DNA of 64,000 bases, taken from Erythrobacter oryzae (GTDB taxonomy: Bacteria > Pseudomonadota > Alphaproteobacteria > Sphingomonadales > Sphingomonadaceae). This document shows, in pieces, positions 43,371 through 53,651 of this stretch (position 1 is its first letter; the number at the start of each line of letters is the position of its first letter). Location of the stretch: positions 911,921 through 975,920 of the forward strand of contig NZ_JASCXI010000001.1 in the NCBI RefSeq assembly GCF_030271515.1, read 5' to 3'. Under the pieces are notes generated by a model. That model worked only from the letters and a program-made list of their open reading frames with translations. It was not told the origin of the DNA and made no database searches. Made by a program: the position numbers and the translations under genes.

Positions 43371-45881
43371 ATGCGCCTTTCGACTGCATTGACTGCCACC
43401 CTGCTCGCCACCACCGCCGCCATGCCGGCCCATGCGCGAGGAAGCGCCCGCGAAGACGCCGACACCGCGGCTTCCGCTCAGTCGGGCGGCACCCCCGCCC
43501 CCGCACCTGCGCCCAAGGCCTTCACCACGGGCGTTGCCAAGGGCCGCGACCTGCTCGACACCGCGATCTCGGCGAGCACCCTCGACGATACCGACCTGCA
43601 GCAGCTCTCGGTGAGCTCGATTGCCGGGATCATGCAGAACATCCCGGGCATCCGTTCGGAAACCTCCGACATCGACGGTTTTTCGGCGATCACCATCCGC
43701 GGGTTGCCGCTGGCGGCGGAGGGCTCAAAGTTCCTCCAGCTTCAGGAAGATGGCCTGCCGGTGCTCGAATTCGGCGACATCCAGTTTGCCGGGATCGACC
43801 AGTTCCTGCGCGCCGACCTGACGCTCTCGCAGGTGCAGGCAATCCGCGGCGGTTCGGCCTCGACCTTCGCCTCGAACTCGCCGGGCGGGCTCATCAACTT
43901 CATCTCGCGCACCGGCGAGACGGCCGGGGGCACGGTTCAGGTATCAAGCGGCGTCGGCCATGATCTGAAGCGCATCGACTTTGCCTATGGCAGCCCGCTC
44001 GGGCAAGGCTGGCGCTTCCATGTCGGCGGCTTCTATCGCAGCGGCGAAGGCCCGCGCGAGATCGGCTACACCGGCTTTTCGGGCGGCCAGATCAAGGCCA
44101 ATATCACCAAGGAATTCGAAGGCGGCTATATCCGCTTCTACGGCAAATATCTCGACGACAAGCAGCCCAATTACGGCTCGGTCCCGATCACGGTGGGCGG
44201 CACCAATGCCGACCCGCAGCTCGGTTTCCTGCCCGGCTACGACCCGCGCGATCAGGGCTACTTCTCGCCCCTGACCTCAAGCTATGCCGAAGTCGACCGC
44301 AACAACAACCGCACCGTGCTCGACGCGCGCGACGGGCTGGCGGCGCAGGTCAAGGCGGTGGGGCTCGAAGCGCAGTTCGAGATCGCCGGGTGGACGGTGA
44401 CCAACCGCTTCCGCTTCTCCGACATCAGCGGCTCCTATAACGACAACGTGCCCTTCGTGACCGCGCCTGCGCCCTTCTTTGCGCAGTTCGGCGGACCGGG
44501 CGCGAGCCTGTCCTATGCCGCCGGGCCGCAGAGCGGGCAGGCGATCACCGATGCGCGGTTGCTGGCGCTGTCGGCGCGGATCTATGCCGATCTCGAAAGC
44601 CTCGACAATGTCACCAACGATCTGCGCGCGACCCGCGTGTGGGAGGTGGGCGAAGGCAAGCTGACCACCACTGCGGGCGTCTACAACTCGCGGCAGGACA
44701 TCCGGATGTTCTGGAACTTCACCAGCACCCTGCAGGATCTCGCAGGCGGAGGGAGGAACGCGCCGGTCAATATCACCACCGCCAGCGGCGTACCTGTGAC
44801 CGACTCCGGCACGCTGGCATATGGCTTTGCCGTCGGCCTGCCGTTCAGCATCTACCACAACCGCTACGATGTCGGTTACGACGTGCTGGCCCCCTATGGC
44901 TCGGTCAATTACCAGATCGGCAAGCTGGCGATCGGCGCGAGCATCCGCTGGGACAAGGGCAACGTTCAGGGCCAGGTCTTCTCGCCCGGCTTCGGCGACG
45001 GCCGCGCGCCTTTCGTCCCGTTCGATGTCAATGGCGACGGGCAGGTTTCGCTGGCCGAAAGCCGTGTGCCGGTGCTGCCGCTGACCCGTCCCGCACCGGT
45101 CGATTACGATTACGACTACCTCTCCTATTCGGCCGGGGTGAACTACCGCTTCGCCGACAGACTTTCGGCATTCGCGCGCTACAGCCGCGGGGGGCGGGCG
45201 ACGGCGGAGAACGCGATCGGCACCGAGACGCTCGACCCCCTCGCCGGGCGCCCGAACAACCCCGATCTGCTGGTCTCGGTCGTCAAGCAGGCCGAAGCGG
45301 GGGTGAAGTACCGCAAGGCCGGGCTAAGCCTGTTCCTGACCGGTTTCTGGGCCTCGACCGACGAGCGCAACGCGCAGATCACTGCCGACGCGACAGGGCA
45401 GGCCTTCGTCCAGCAGATCGAGCGCACCTACAGCGCCAAGGGCCTCGAGTTCGAGGGCGAGTACAAGCGCGGGCCCTTCACCCTCGTCGCCGGCGCGACC
45501 TACACCAGGGCCAAGATCGACAAGGACGTGCTCGCCCCCGCCTTCGACGGGCTGACCCCGCGCCACATCCCCGATTTCGCCTTCTTCCTGCGTCCCTCGG
45601 CCGAGTTCGGCAAGGTCACCTTCGGCACTGCCGTCAACGGCACCACCGAAAGCTTCGCGCAAGACACCAACCAGCTGGTCCAGCCCGGCTACGTGATCGT
45701 CAGCCCCTTCGTGCAATATCGCCCGGCCGAGGGGCTCACCGTCGCGGTCAACGCCTTCAACGTCTTCGACCGGCTCGCGGTGGTCTCGCTCCAGGCGCCG
45801 ACCATCCCCGCCTCCGGGCTCACCAACGCACAGGTGATGAACGGCCGCACCGTCACCGCCTCGCTGCGCTACGCGTTCTGA
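43371..45881 (+). CDS. TonB-dependent receptor 2, with EF-hand loop
   Basis: An 836-residue paralogue of receptor 1. It has a signal peptide (LTATLLATTAAMPAHA), a plug with TIRGLPLAAEGSKFLQLQEDG and IRGGSASTFASNSPGG, and a barrel ending VTASLRYAF. Codons at 45024-45059 encode DVNGDGQVSLAE, again a perfect EF-hand loop at the equivalent place, next to RPAPVDYDYDYLSYSAGVNYRF. I use the ATG at 43371 with GGAG upstream; the longer frame from 43299 would place basic residues before the signal peptide. Receptor genes for chemotaxis follow 45 bp later. Confidence 0.94.
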   Translation: MRLSTALTATLLATTAAMPAHARGSAREDADTAASAQSGGTPAPAPAPKAFTTGVAKGRDLLDTAISASTLDDTDLQQLSVSSIAGIMQNIPGIRSETSDIDGFSAITIRGLPLAAEGSKFLQLQEDGLPVLEFGDIQFAGIDQFLRADLTLSQVQAIRGGSASTFASNSPGGLINFISRTGETAGGTVQVSSGVGHDLKRIDFAYGSPLGQGWRFHVGGFYRSGEGPREIGYTGFSGGQIKANITKEFEGGYIRFYGKYLDDKQPNYGSVPITVGGTNADPQLGFLPGYDPRDQGYFSPLTSSYAEVDRNNNRTVLDARDGLAAQVKAVGLEAQFEIAGWTVTNRFRFSDISGSYNDNVPFVTAPAPFFAQFGGPGASLSYAAGPQSGQAITDARLLALSARIYADLESLDNVTNDLRATRVWEVGEGKLTTTAGVYNSRQDIRMFWNFTSTLQDLAGGGRNAPVNITTASGVPVTDSGTLAYGFAVGLPFSIYHNRYDVGYDVLAPYGSVNYQIGKLAIGASIRWDKGNVQGQVFSPGFGDGRAPFVPFDVNGDGQVSLAESRVPVLPLTRPAPVDYDYDYLSYSAGVNYRFADRLSAFARYSRGGRATAENAIGTETLDPLAGRPNNPDLLVSVVKQAEAGVKYRKAGLSLFLTGFWASTDERNAQITADATGQAFVQQIERTYSAKGLEFEGEYKRGPFTLVAGATYTRAKIDKDVLAPAFDGLTPRHIPDFAFFLRPSAEFGKVTFGTAVNGTTESFAQDTNQLVQPGYVIVSPFVQYRPAEGLTVAVNAFNVFDRLAVVSLQAPTIPASGLTNAQVMNGRTVTASLRYAF

Positions 45882-45926
45882 GCATCGGCCGGGAAGGGAC
45901 AATGATGGACGAGAGGAACCCCCGCC

Positions 45927-47678
45927 ATGCTTGACCGGATGAACATCCCCCGCCGCCTCGGCGCATCCTTCGTGCTGCTCAACGTGGTCGCAGCGAGCGT
46001 GATGATCGCCTGCGGGGTAAGCCTGGCGATGATCTCCTCGGTGACGGCCAGGAATACCGAAAGCCAGGCGATCCTTGCCAATGTGCTGGGGCTGGAGACC
46101 GCGCTGCTGCGCCAGAACAGCCAGCTGCGCGGGTTTCTGGTCACCGCCGACCAGAGCTACCTCAAGTCCTATTACGAGGGCCGCGACGATTACGACCGGA
46201 TGTCGGCCGAGCTCGAAGGGCAACTCGCCGCCGATCCCGCCTTGCAGGCCAAGGTCCGCCTCAGCCGCGAAGAGACCCTCAAGTGGCGGCGCGACTGGGG
46301 CGACAAGTATGTCGGCGTGGTCAAGGCCGGCAACCGTGACGGCGCGCAGGAGGCGATCCGCGCGGCGGGCAAGAAGGTGCTGGTGAGCGACGCGGTCAAC
46401 CCGCTGCGCGACATCCGCGATGCCCAGCATGATGCGATCAAGTCAGAGAGCGCGCGGCAGGAGAGCGTCATCACGCTCGCCTGGATCGCGCTCGGGCTCG
46501 GGGCGGCGATCCTGATCGGGCTGGCGCTGGTGCTGGCCCGCAAGCTGACCGGCTCGATCGCCCGGCCGATCGCCGATCTCACCCGCGCAGTCACCGACCT
46601 GTCCAAGGGCGCGACCGATGTCGACGTCCCCGGCACCGACCGCAGCGACGAGCTGGGCGCGATGGCGCAGGCGATGCTGGTGTTCCGCGACGCCGCAATC
46701 GAGCGCCAGCGTGCCGTCGCCGAGCGCGAGGAGGCCGTCGCGCGGATCGGCCGGCAGCTGTCGGCTGTCGCGCAATCCGACCTCACCGTGCGCCTCCACG
46801 ACATGCCGCCCGCGTTCCAGTCGCTCGCCAATGATTTCAACGAGGCGATGGAGCGGCTGTCGGGCGCGATGGGCGCGGTCAACGAGAGCATCGGCGCGAT
46901 CAACCTCACCTCCTCTGAAATCGAGCATGCGATGACCGATCTGGCCAGCCGCAGCGAGGATCAGGCCGCGCGGTTGCAGCACTCGTCGAGCACCATGCTG
47001 AACCTCAGCGCCAATATCGAGGCCAATGCCAGCCTTGCCGTCGGCGTCAGCGGCTCGATGCGCGACGCGCGGCAGGAGGCCGAGACCGGCGGTGCGGTGG
47101 TCGGCCGCGCGATCGAGGCGATGGGCCAGATCGAATCCGCGAGCGAGGAAATCTCCGAGATCACCGCGATGATCGACAACATCGCCTTCCAGACCAACCT
47201 CCTCGCATTGAACGCCGGGGTGGAGGCCGCGCGGGCGGGCGAGGCGGGCAAGGGCTTCTCGGTGGTCGCAAGCGAAGTCCGCGCGCTCTCGATGCGCGCC
47301 ACCGAAGCCGCGAGCGAGATCAAGAAGCGGGTCGAGGCGGTCGGCGTTCATGTCCAGACCGGCGTGTCGCTGGTGCACGAGACCGGCTCGGCATTGGAGA
47401 CCATCATCGCCCGCGTGGGCGAGGTGACCGAGGCGGTGACCCGCATCGCCGACGCCGTCACCGAGCAGAGCGTGGCGCTGCGCGATGTCTCCGAGACGAT
47501 CGGCGCGATGGACAAGATGACCCAGCAGAACGCGGCAATGGTCGAGGAGACCAACGCGGCCACCAAGAACCTCAACCACGAGGCGCGTGCACTCGCCGGG
47601 ACCTTTGCCGGCTTCCGCATCGGCGCAGGCACGCCAGGCACGCTCGCGCAGCCTGCTACCAGCCGGTGGGCCGCCTAA
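45927..47678 (+). CDS. methyl-accepting chemotaxis protein, CHASE3-like sensor
   Basis: A 583-residue receptor. TM1 ([25 protein letters not shown]) is followed by a periplasmic helical sensor with [34 protein letters not shown], the pattern of CHASE3 domains. Then come TM2 ([24 protein letters not shown]), a HAMP domain and the signalling hairpin [39 protein letters not shown]. It ends SRWAA and has no tether tail. It is the first of two receptor genes directly ahead of the che operon. Confidence 0.94.
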   Translation: MLDRMNIPRRLGASFVLLNVVAASVMIACGVSLAMISSVTARNTESQAILANVLGLETALLRQNSQLRGFLVTADQSYLKSYYEGRDDYDRMSAELEGQLAADPALQAKVRLSREETLKWRRDWGDKYVGVVKAGNRDGAQEAIRAAGKKVLVSDAVNPLRDIRDAQHDAIKSESARQESVITLAWIALGLGAAILIGLALVLARKLTGSIARPIADLTRAVTDLSKGATDVDVPGTDRSDELGAMAQAMLVFRDAAIERQRAVAEREEAVARIGRQLSAVAQSDLTVRLHDMPPAFQSLANDFNEAMERLSGAMGAVNESIGAINLTSSEIEHAMTDLASRSEDQAARLQHSSSTMLNLSANIEANASLAVGVSGSMRDARQEAETGGAVVGRAIEAMGQIESASEEISEITAMIDNIAFQTNLLALNAGVEAARAGEAGKGFSVVASEVRALSMRATEAASEIKKRVEAVGVHVQTGVSLVHETGSALETIIARVGEVTEAVTRIADAVTEQSVALRDVSETIGAMDKMTQQNAAMVEETNAATKNLNHEARALAGTFAGFRIGAGTPGTLAQPATSRWAA

Positions 47679-47774
47679 GGATTTGCGCTGAGCCGCCGCG
47701 CAAGCCTCATTTCAGCCCTGCGGCATAAGCCTTGGGCGACTGACTGACAGAATATCCCGGAGGATCCCGCCGCC

Positions 47775-49259
47775 ATGCTCAATTGGTACACCAAGCACGC
47801 GCCAGTCCGCACCAAGTTCACCGTGCTGATCGCCGCGACCGTGCTGTTCGGCGGTGTCAACCTGCTCGGCAGCCTGCTGGTGGCGTGGGGTACAATCAGC
47901 CCGACGACCGCAATTGTCCTTTCGGTGATCGACCTGATGGTGGCGACCACGATGATGGTGCTGGTCAAGGAACTGGTGTGCCGGTCCTATGTCGAAACCG
48001 TGGTGCGGATGGAGGGGCTTGCCGCGGGCGATCTCACCTCGCCGATCCTCCGGATCGACCACACCGACTGCGTCGGGCGGATGGTCAAGGCGATGGACAC
48101 CTTCCGCAAGAATGCCCTGGCGCTCGAGGAAGCCAACGCCGACCAGTCGGGCAAGGTGGTCGCGACGCTTTCGGGGGCGCTGGACCGCTTGTCCGAGGGT
48201 GATCTCACCTATCGCATCAGCGGCATGTCGGACGGCGAGCACGCGCGCTTGCAAGAGGCCTTCAACGCCTCGGTCGCCAAGCTGGAGACGATGATCGGGC
48301 AGGTGCGCGCCACCGTGGGCGGGGTCACGACCGGCTCCGATGAGATCCGCGCAGCGTCCGAAGACCTCGCGCTGCGCAACGAGCAGCAGGCCGCCAGCCT
48401 CGAGGAGACCGCCGCCTCGGTCGGCCAGACCGTCGCTCTCACCCGTCAGTCGGCCGACAACGCCGTCGCCGCGCGCTCGGCGATCGCCCAGACCCACGCC
48501 CGCGCCACCGAAGGCGGCGCGGTGGTCGGCAAGGCGGTCGCGGCGATGGGCGCGATCGAGCAGTCGGCGCGCGAGATCACCCAGATCATCGACGTGATCG
48601 ACGGGATCGCCTTCCAGACTAATCTTCTGGCCCTCAACGCCGGGGTCGAGGCCGCGCGGGCAGGCGAGGCGGGCAAGGGCTTCGCCGTCGTCGCCAACGA
48701 GGTCCGCGCCCTCGCCCAGCGCTCGGCCGAGGCCGCGCGCGACATCAAGGCGCTGATCGACAAGTCGACCGCCCACGTGGGCGACGGCGTGAGCCTCGTC
48801 GGCGAAACCGGCACGCTGCTCGCCGAGATCGTCGGGCAGGTCGGCGCGGTGACGCGCCAGGTCGAGGAGATCGCCGAGACCACCGCTGCCCAGGCGACCA
48901 ATCTCGAGCAGGTGAACAGCGCGGTCGGCACGATCGACCGCATGACCCAACAGAACGCCGCGATGGTCGAGCAGTCGACTGCCGCCACGCGCAGCCTCTC
49001 GACCGAAGCGCAGCGCCTCGGCGAGCTGGTCGCGCAGTTCCGGGTGAGCAGCGCAGGGCAGGCCGCCTATGCCGCCGCCGCTCCCGCCTATGCCCCGCCT
49101 GCCGCCGCACGCAAGCCCGCGCCTGCCCCGGCGCCGCGCAAGGCGATCCCCACCCCGCTCCCGGTCACCGGCAACCTCGCCCGCAAGCCCGAGCCCGCCC
49201 CGCTGCCTGCACCCACACCCTCCCCCGCTCTGGCCGAGGACGACTGGAGCGAGTTCTGA
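47775..49259 (+). CDS. methyl-accepting chemotaxis protein lacking a periplasmic domain, with tether
   Basis: A 494-residue receptor with two close membrane helices ([24 protein letters not shown] and [19 protein letters not shown]) and almost no periplasmic part, so it likely senses a membrane or cytoplasmic cue. HAMP-like segments, the signalling hairpin, a Pro-rich linker and the AEDDWSEF tail follow. From about residue 150 to the end it is nearly identical, in DNA as well as protein, to the receptor at 36005. Transcribed just ahead of the che operon, with 45 bp to the STAS gene. Confidence 0.95.
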   Translation: MLNWYTKHAPVRTKFTVLIAATVLFGGVNLLGSLLVAWGTISPTTAIVLSVIDLMVATTMMVLVKELVCRSYVETVVRMEGLAAGDLTSPILRIDHTDCVGRMVKAMDTFRKNALALEEANADQSGKVVATLSGALDRLSEGDLTYRISGMSDGEHARLQEAFNASVAKLETMIGQVRATVGGVTTGSDEIRAASEDLALRNEQQAASLEETAASVGQTVALTRQSADNAVAARSAIAQTHARATEGGAVVGKAVAAMGAIEQSAREITQIIDVIDGIAFQTNLLALNAGVEAARAGEAGKGFAVVANEVRALAQRSAEAARDIKALIDKSTAHVGDGVSLVGETGTLLAEIVGQVGAVTRQVEEIAETTAAQATNLEQVNSAVGTIDRMTQQNAAMVEQSTAATRSLSTEAQRLGELVAQFRVSSAGQAAYAAAAPAYAPPAAARKPAPAPAPRKAIPTPLPVTGNLARKPEPAPLPAPTPSPALAEDDWSEF

Positions 49260-49304
49260 CGCCCGCCCCCGCCGCCCCCTCCTTCCCGCACAAGGTTCGC
49301 ATCC

Positions 49305-49562
49305 ATGATCAGCCTCCCCCCCATCTGCGACCGTAGCGCCGCCTCCGCGCTCTACCCGGAAATCGCGGAATCGCTCGGGCCCGCGCCGCTCGCCATTGAT
49401 GCCGCCCGCGTCGAGCGGATCGGGCAGGCGATGCTGCAGCTGCTGGTCTCGGCCGCGCGCAGCGAGGGCGGGATCGCGATCCATCAGCCGAGCCCCGCCT
49501 TCACCGCCGCGCTCGCGCTGACCCGGCTCGATCACGTGGTGATGGAAGGTATGGCAGCATGA
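49305..49562 (+). CDS. STAS domain protein of the che operon
   Basis: An 85-residue protein with the STAS fold pattern: LGPAPLAIDAARVERIGQAMLQLLVSAARSEGGIAIHQPSPAFTAALALTRLDHVV. Short STAS proteins at the head of alphaproteobacterial che operons are common, but their role is uncertain. The usual Ser/Thr phosphorylation site (DxSG/DxT) appears as AARVERI, so phosphorylation is unlikely. Its stop overlaps the cheA start (ATGA), so it is translationally coupled to cheA. Confidence 0.8.
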   Translation: MISLPPICDRSAASALYPEIAESLGPAPLAIDAARVERIGQAMLQLLVSAARSEGGIAIHQPSPAFTAALALTRLDHVVMEGMAA

Positions 49563-51697
49563 CCGAAGACGACATCAAGCAGATCTTCTTCGTCGAATGC
49601 GAGGAATCGCTCGAGGCGGCCGAGGCCGGCCTCGCCGCCTGCCGCGAAGGCACGCATGACGCCGAGACGATCAACGCGATCTTCCGCGCGGTCCATTCGA
49701 TCAAAGGCGGTGCGGGGGCCTTCGGGCACACCGCGCTCGCGGCCTACACCCACGGGTTCGAGAACCTGCTGGGCGACGTGCGCGAGGGCAAGGTGCCGCT
49801 CGTCCCGGCGCTGGTCGACCTGCTGCTGCTCGCGCTCGATTGCCTGCGCGATCATGTCGAAGCCGCGCGCGGGAGCGGCGCTGTGCCCGACGACGCCGAT
49901 CTTCTCGCGCGGCTCGAAGCCGCGCGGGCGGGCAACGGCGGGGAGGTTGCCGCTTCCCCGCCCGCGCCCGCGCCTGAACCTGCTCCGGCGCCTGCTGCCG
50001 ATCCGCTCGACGATCTCGACGCGCTGCTGAACGAGCTGTCGGCCCCCGCCCCCGCAGCGCCGCCTGAACCGGAAAGCTGGCTGGTCCACATCCGCCCCCA
50101 CGCCGGGGCGATGACCAAGGGCAGCGAGCCGCTCTTGTGGCTGCGCGAGCTGACCGATCTAGGCGGCACTTGCGAGCTGTGCGACATTGCCCCCGTCCCC
50201 ACCTTCGAGCGGCTTCAGGTCGAGGAAGGCTATCTCGGCTGGACCTTCCGCATGCCCGGCACCGTCGCGCGCGATGCGGTGGCCGAGATCTTCGATTTCG
50301 TCGGCGACGAGGTCGCGCTTGCCTATGACGGCGATCCGATCCCCGCGCCGCGTATCGCTGCCCCCAGCGCGCCCGCGCCGGTCGCTGCGCATACCGAAGC
50401 GCCCCAGCCGATCCACAAGCCCGAAGCGGCCGCCACCGCGCCGACCCCGCCTGCCGCCGCCGCCAGCGCCGCCGCTGCCGCTGCTCCGGCCGCAGCGGGC
50501 GCGGCAAACCAGTCGGTGCGGATCGACCTCAAGAAGCTCGACATGCTGATCGACGGCGTCGGCGAGCTGGTGATCGCGCAGGCCATGCTCGCCCAGCGCC
50601 TCACCAACGAGAACCTCGCCCATATCGAGGAGCTTGCCCTCATCGACGGGCTGGTGCGCGACATCCAGGAACACGCGATGGCCTTCCGCGCCCAGCCGAT
50701 CAGCTCGGTCTTCGGCCGCGTGCCGCGCCTGCTGCGCGAGCTTGGCGGGTCGACTGGAAAGCACGTGAAGCTGGAGGTGGCAGGCGAGACCACCGAGCTC
50801 GACAAGACCGTGATCGAGCGCCTGTCCGAGCCGATGACCCACCTCATCCGCAACGCCGTCGACCACGGGATCGAGCCGCCCGAAGAACGCCGCGCCGCGG
50901 GCAAGGACCCCGAAGGCACGCTCACCCTCTCGGCCGAACAGAAGGCCGGGCGCATCATTATCCGCATCGCCGACGACGGGCGCGGGATCGCGCGCGACAA
51001 GGTGCTGGCCAAGGCCATCGCCAACGGCCTCGTCGCCCCCGATGCGCAGCTGACCGACGACGACATCAACCAGCTGATCTTCGCCCCCGGCTTCTCCACC
51101 GCCGCGCAGGTCTCGAACATCTCGGGCCGGGGCGTCGGCATGGACGTGGTCAAGCAGAACGTGAAGGAGCTGGGCGGGCGCATCACCATCGAGAGCGTGC
51201 CCGGCAAGGGCACCACCTTCAGCCTCGCCCTGCCGCTGACGCTGGCGATTTCGGACGGGATGATCGTGCAGGTCGGCGACCAGTCGCTGGTGATCCCGCT
51301 CACCCACGTGATCGAGAGCCTCCGCCCCACCCCCGCCGACGTCAAGGGCATGGGCACCCGCGCGCAGATGCTCAACGCGCGCGGCAGCTTCGTGCCGATC
51401 GTGCCGCTGGGCGTGCTGACCGGCGCGCACGAGGCCGTCACCAACCCCTGCGAGGGCGTGCTGGTGCTGGTCGAGACCGAGGGCCACGGCCGCGCCGCGC
51501 TGCTGGTCGATGCCATCGCCGACCAGCGCCAGTTCGTGATCAAGGCGCTGGACGCGCACTATCGCCAGATCGATTCTGTCGCAGGCGCGACGATCCTCGG
51601 CAATGGCAAGGTCGCGCTGATCGTCGACGTTGACTTCATCGCCAGCAACGCCGCGCGCAATCTCGTGGGCAACGTGCCGCTGGCGGCTGCGGCCTGA
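49559..51697 (+). CDS. cheA: chemotaxis histidine kinase CheA
   Basis: A 712-residue kinase. The P1 phosphotransfer domain has FRAVHSIKGGAGAFG (His46). A long Ala/Pro-rich region follows with a P2-like insert, then the dimerisation helices (IDLKKLDMLIDGVGELVIAQAML). The ATP domain carries HLIRNAVDHGIEPPEER, IADDGRGI and GRGVGMDVVK, and the C-terminal CheW-like P5 domain includes GDQSLVIPLTHVIESL. All kinase boxes are intact. It autophosphorylates in receptor arrays and passes phosphate to CheY and CheB. Coupled to the STAS gene; cheR starts 2 bp after it. Confidence 0.97.
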   Translation: MTEDDIKQIFFVECEESLEAAEAGLAACREGTHDAETINAIFRAVHSIKGGAGAFGHTALAAYTHGFENLLGDVREGKVPLVPALVDLLLLALDCLRDHVEAARGSGAVPDDADLLARLEAARAGNGGEVAASPPAPAPEPAPAPAADPLDDLDALLNELSAPAPAAPPEPESWLVHIRPHAGAMTKGSEPLLWLRELTDLGGTCELCDIAPVPTFERLQVEEGYLGWTFRMPGTVARDAVAEIFDFVGDEVALAYDGDPIPAPRIAAPSAPAPVAAHTEAPQPIHKPEAAATAPTPPAAAASAAAAAAPAAAGAANQSVRIDLKKLDMLIDGVGELVIAQAMLAQRLTNENLAHIEELALIDGLVRDIQEHAMAFRAQPISSVFGRVPRLLRELGGSTGKHVKLEVAGETTELDKTVIERLSEPMTHLIRNAVDHGIEPPEERRAAGKDPEGTLTLSAEQKAGRIIIRIADDGRGIARDKVLAKAIANGLVAPDAQLTDDDINQLIFAPGFSTAAQVSNISGRGVGMDVVKQNVKELGGRITIESVPGKGTTFSLALPLTLAISDGMIVQVGDQSLVIPLTHVIESLRPTPADVKGMGTRAQMLNARGSFVPIVPLGVLTGAHEAVTNPCEGVLVLVETEGHGRAALLVDAIADQRQFVIKALDAHYRQIDSVAGATILGNGKVALIVDVDFIASNAARNLVGNVPLAAAA

Positions 51698-51699
51698 CG

Positions 51700-52593
51700 A
51701 TGCAGGGTTCGGTCGCACCCTCGGACAGTCAGGCGATGGTCCCCGGGGTCAGCCCGGCGATCTATGGCGAGGCCGATTTCCGCCGCGTCGCGACGCTGAT
51801 CCACGCCGAGACGGGCATTGTCCTCAGCGAGCGCAAGAAGATGCTCGCCTATTCGCGCCTCGCCCCGCTGGTGCGGCGCAGCGGGCTGACGAGCTTCGGC
51901 GCCTTCCTCGACACGCTGGAGGGTGATCCGCGCACCATGACCGAGGTCGTCGCCGCGCTCACCACCAACCACACCTATTTCCACCGCGAGCCGCACCATT
52001 TCGATCACTTCGAGAGCACCGTGCGCCCCGAACTGCTGGCCCGCGCCAATGCGGGCGCGGATGTGCGGATCTGGTCGGCGGGCTGTTCGACCGGCGAGGA
52101 AATCTGGACGCTGATGATGGTGCTGCTCGGCCGCGACCGGGCGGCCAGGCTGAAGCTCGCGCGCGGCAAGCTGATCGCGCTTGCGAGCGACATTTCGGTC
52201 AATGCCCTCGCGGGCGCTCGCGCCGCAGAATATCCGGCGAGCGCGCTCGAGGCCCTGCCCGAGCCGCTGCGCCGCGCCTGGTGCATTCCGGCGGGCAGCA
52301 CCGGCGAGCCGCGCCTCGCCATCGCCCCGGAAGTGCAGGCGCTGGTGCGGTTCCGCGAGCTCAACCTCATGGGCGAGTGGCCGATGAACCGCCCCTTCGA
52401 CGTGATTTTCTGCCGCAACGTCATGATCTATTTCGACATTCCGACCAAGGAACGGCTGATCGAGCGCTTCGCCCGCCAGCTTGCGCCGGGCGGCTATCTC
52501 TACATCGGCCATTCCGAACGGGTCAGCGGGCCTGCCACCACGCTGCTCGAACCGGTCGGGCCGACCATCTACCGGCGAAAGGGCCACGCATGA
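51700..52593 (+). CDS. cheR: chemotaxis protein methyltransferase CheR
   Basis: A 297-residue methyltransferase that methylates Glu residues of receptors using AdoMet. The N-terminal helical domain contains ETGIVLSERKKMLAYSRLAPLVRR. The catalytic domain has TTNHTYFHREPHHFDHF, VRIWSAGCSTGEEIWTLMM (AdoMet loop) and FDVIFCRNVMIYFD. CheR often docks on a WxxF tail like those of the receptors at 36005 and 47775. Its TGA overlaps the cheB ATG. Confidence 0.97.
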   Translation: MQGSVAPSDSQAMVPGVSPAIYGEADFRRVATLIHAETGIVLSERKKMLAYSRLAPLVRRSGLTSFGAFLDTLEGDPRTMTEVVAALTTNHTYFHREPHHFDHFESTVRPELLARANAGADVRIWSAGCSTGEEIWTLMMVLLGRDRAARLKLARGKLIALASDISVNALAGARAAEYPASALEALPEPLRRAWCIPAGSTGEPRLAIAPEVQALVRFRELNLMGEWPMNRPFDVIFCRNVMIYFDIPTKERLIERFARQLAPGGYLYIGHSERVSGPATTLLEPVGPTIYRRKGHA

Positions 52594-53651
52594 CTATCCG
52601 GGTCCTGATTGTCGACGATTCCCCGCTAATGCGCGCGCTGCTCCAGCACCGGCTCGCTCGCGAGAGCGACATCACCGTGATCGGCACCGCCGCCGACGCC
52701 GCCGAGGCGCGGGGGATGATCAAGGCATTGGATCCCGACGTGGTGACGCTCGACATCGAGATGCCGGGGATGGACGGATTGAGCTTCCTCGAGAAGATCA
52801 TGCAATTGCGCCCGACCCCGGTGATCCTCGTCTCGGGCGCGACCGAGGCGGGGGCGAGCGCCACCGCGCGTGGCCTGCAACTGGGCGCGGTCGGCTGCAT
52901 CGCCAAGTCGCAGCTGCGGGTGAACCCCAACGAGGAAGACGATGGCGCGCTTCCCGAGATGGTGCGCGAGGCCGCGCGGGTGCGCTTCATTCACGCCCCC
53001 GCCCCGCCGCCGCCCCGTGCGCCCGCGCCCGAACCTGCCGCAGCGCCCGCCGCTCTCCCCGATGTGATCGTCATCGGTGCCTCGACCGGCGGGGTCGAGG
53101 CGCTGCACACCGTGCTCGCGGGCTTCCCTGCCGATTGCCCGCCGACGCTGGTCGTCCAGCACATCAACGGCTGCTTTGCGGGCGCCATCGCCCAGTCCTT
53201 CGACCGCGCGGTGCGCCCGCGGGTGATGCTGGCCGAGAGCGACATGCCGTTGGAGCGCGGCACGGTGCTGCTCGCCCCGGGCAATGACCGCCACTTGCAG
53301 GTCGCCTCGGCCGGCACGCGCGGCCTGCGCTGCGTGCTGCGCGAGGGCGAACCGGTCAGCGGGCACCGCCCCAGCGTCGACCGCCTGTTCGCCTCGCTCG
53401 CCTCCACCTTGGGCGGCACGCGGGGGAGCCGCGGGCTCGGCATCCTGCTGACCGGCATGGGGCAGGACGGCGCGCAGGGCATGGCGCAGCTTGCGAGCAT
53501 CGGCGCGCGCACCATCGCGCAGGATCAGGCGAGCTGCGTCGTCTTCGGCATGCCGCGCGCGGCGATCGAGCTGGGCGCGGCGCGTGAAGTGCTGCCGCTC
53601 GATCGCATCGCCTCTGCCATCTTCACCCCGGCCCGGGCGGCGCTGTCATGA
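52590..53651 (+). CDS. cheB: chemotaxis glutamate methylesterase CheB
   Basis: A 353-residue CheB. The receiver domain has Asp55 (VTLDIEMPGMDG); a Pro/Ala linker leads to the methylesterase domain with the full catalytic triad: IGASTGG (Ser), LVVQHI (His) and LLTGMGQDGA (Asp). It demethylates receptors when phosphorylated by CheA. It thus contrasts with the altered CheB-like protein at 34787. Start fixed by the ATGA overlap with cheR; it overlaps cheD in the same way. Confidence 0.97.
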   Translation: MTIRVLIVDDSPLMRALLQHRLARESDITVIGTAADAAEARGMIKALDPDVVTLDIEMPGMDGLSFLEKIMQLRPTPVILVSGATEAGASATARGLQLGAVGCIAKSQLRVNPNEEDDGALPEMVREAARVRFIHAPAPPPPRAPAPEPAAAPAALPDVIVIGASTGGVEALHTVLAGFPADCPPTLVVQHINGCFAGAIAQSFDRAVRPRVMLAESDMPLERGTVLLAPGNDRHLQVASAGTRGLRCVLREGEPVSGHRPSVDRLFASLASTLGGTRGSRGLGILLTGMGQDGAQGMAQLASIGARTIAQDQASCVVFGMPRAAIELGAAREVLPLDRIASAIFTPARAALS

